Notes under the pieces: generated by a model
Seen by the model: only the letters and a program-made list of their open reading frames with translations
Databases searched by the model: none
Told to the model about the DNA's origin: nothing
Shown: piece by piece, positions 63,239-64,000 of the stretch
How positions within the stretch are numbered: the stretch's first letter is position 1
Layout: every line of letters starts with the position of its first letter
Position numbers and translations under genes: made by a program
Source of the DNA: Aliidiomarina maris
GTDB lineage: Bacteria; Pseudomonadota; Gammaproteobacteria; Enterobacterales; Alteromonadaceae
Direction: 5' to 3'
DNA length: 64,000 bases
NCBI RefSeq assembly: GCF_003987335.1
Contig: NZ_PIPK01000001.1
Span: 1 to 64,000, forward strand

Positions 63239-64000
63239 TCGGCGACACCGTCATAACGCACGACTTTCTGCTCAATGCTGCCAAAAATGCTTTGGCCTTT
63301 CGCATCCAGCATTTCCATATGAATGGTATCGCCATACTGCATGAACTGAGTACTTGGTTTGCCATCGCGAATGGTTTCAATCATGCGCACTTCAGCAATA
63401 CAACTATAGCCAACACCGCCTTCAGCAATGGCACTGCCATGGTCGGTGCCTTGCTTGTTTGATACTGTGCCAGAACCAATAATTGACCCCGCAGCCAACG
63501 GACGGCTGGTAGCTGCATGGGCAATCAGGCGCGCGAAGTTAAAGGTCATATCCACACCCGCGTTCGGCTCACCGAATAGCTCGCCATTGTAGGTAGAGCG
63601 CAGTGGCAGGTGCAGCTTACTGTCTTTCCAGCTATCGCCTAATTCGTCTGGGGTTACCGCAACCGGTGAAAACGCAGAGGAAGGCTTAGATTGGAAGAAG
63701 CCGAACCCTTTTGCCAATTCGCCTGGAATTAAGCCACGCAATGACACGTCATTTACCAACATGATCAAGCGAATGTATTTATCCGCCTGATGTGGTTTAA
63801 CGGCCATCGGTACATCGCCAGTGACAATCGCAATCTCACCTTCAAAGTCAATGCCCCACTCGTCTGACGGCATTTCGATGTTATCGCGTGGCCCCAGGAA
63901 CGAATCAGAGCCGCCTTGGTACATGAGAGGGTCTTCCCAAAAGCTTGCTGGCATCTCGGCATTACGCGCTTTACGCACCAGCTCCACATGGTTGACGTAC
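63235..64000 (-). CDS. fahA: fumarylacetoacetate hydrolase (5' part outside window)
   Basis: The gene begins beyond the right edge and its last 255 codons are here. The FAH domain has LVNDVSLRGL, KPSSAFSPVAVTPDEL, GEPNAGVDMTFNFARLIAHAA and GSIIGSGTVSNKQGTD, with the acidic metal ligands in FEGEIAIVTGDVP. It cleaves fumarylacetoacetate to fumarate and acetoacetate, the last step of tyrosine catabolism. The preceding reading (YVNHVELV) continues to the window end, so an internal GTG at 63987 is not the start. Confidence 0.9.
   Translation of the reverse strand, partial: YVNHVELVRKARNAEMPASFWEDPLMYQGGSDSFLGPRDNIEMPSDEWGIDFEGEIAIVTGDVPMAVKPHQADKYIRLIMLVNDVSLRGLIPGELAKGFGFFQSKPSSAFSPVAVTPDELGDSWKDSKLHLPLRSTYNGELFGEPNAGVDMTFNFARLIAHAATSRPLAAGSIIGSGTVSNKQGTDHGSAIAEGGVGYSCIAEVRMIETIRDGKPSTQFMQYGDTIHMEMLDAKGQSIFGSIEQKVVRYDGVAE

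Noticed and set aside
1-64000. CRISPR array, tRNA, rRNA or insertion sequence
   Set aside because: No regular direct repeats with spacers, no cloverleaf-like or rRNA-like stretch, and no transposase motif were found.

Overview
The window reads as chromosome of a marine gammaproteobacterium. The content (HugZ-type heme uptake, MetJ boxes, RND pumps, rhombosortase, secreted S9 peptidase, homogentisate-pathway enzymes, LigE) fits Alteromonadales, perhaps Idiomarinaceae; that placement is inference from gene content and protein style, not a database match. No rRNA, tRNA, CRISPR array, transposase or phage module was seen.

Region 1 (1-2300) is unlike the rest: five short AT-rich genes, all on the minus strand, each with its own ribosome binding site and separated by attC-like sites. 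Two sites (1233-1331 and 1630-1704) look convincing. This is a piece of an integron cassette array with no integrase in view, running off the left edge. Region 2 (2300-4850) holds a methyltransferase and a thioredoxin-reductase-like flavoprotein divergent from an Rrf2 regulator, with two matching operator-like sites between them. Region 3 (4900-12250) is an ABC efflux system (FtsX permease, ATPase, HlyD-type adaptor) divergent from an NtrC-type regulator and its kinase; a sigma-54-like promoter and an upstream palindrome lie between. Region 4 (12250-21950) has a pseudouridine synthase, exported proteins, a BASS transporter, a diguanylate cyclase, a periplasmic DNA ligase, a decayed GAF/PAS histidine kinase and another gene remnant.

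Region 5 (21950-28200) opens with four tandem MetJ boxes in front of a sulfonate/taurine-type ABC importer, then a CPBP protease, an anion permease and QueH. Region 6 (27390-33180) is a heme uptake locus: hugZ and an HmuTUV-type ABC importer divergent from a TonB receptor, with three Fur boxes between. Region 7 (33200-42150) has a decayed EAL phosphodiesterase gene, an OmpR-type two-component pair beside an exported NTF2-like protein, a pre-peptidase-domain protein, and a large TonB receptor with two tandem MetJ boxes. Region 8 (42190-55815) has two RND efflux systems; the second is in line with its own two-component pair. Region 9 (55930-64000) has a PilZ protein, a HIT protein, gamma-glutamyltransferase, rhombosortase, an S9 peptidase, and maiA-fahA, with fahA cut by the right edge.

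The most notable signals are the integrase-less cassette array, the two MetJ-box sets that link a TonB receptor to an ABC importer 17 kb away, the probable sigma-54 control of the ABC efflux operon, the paired Rrf2-type operators, and two signalling genes that decayed in a similar way.
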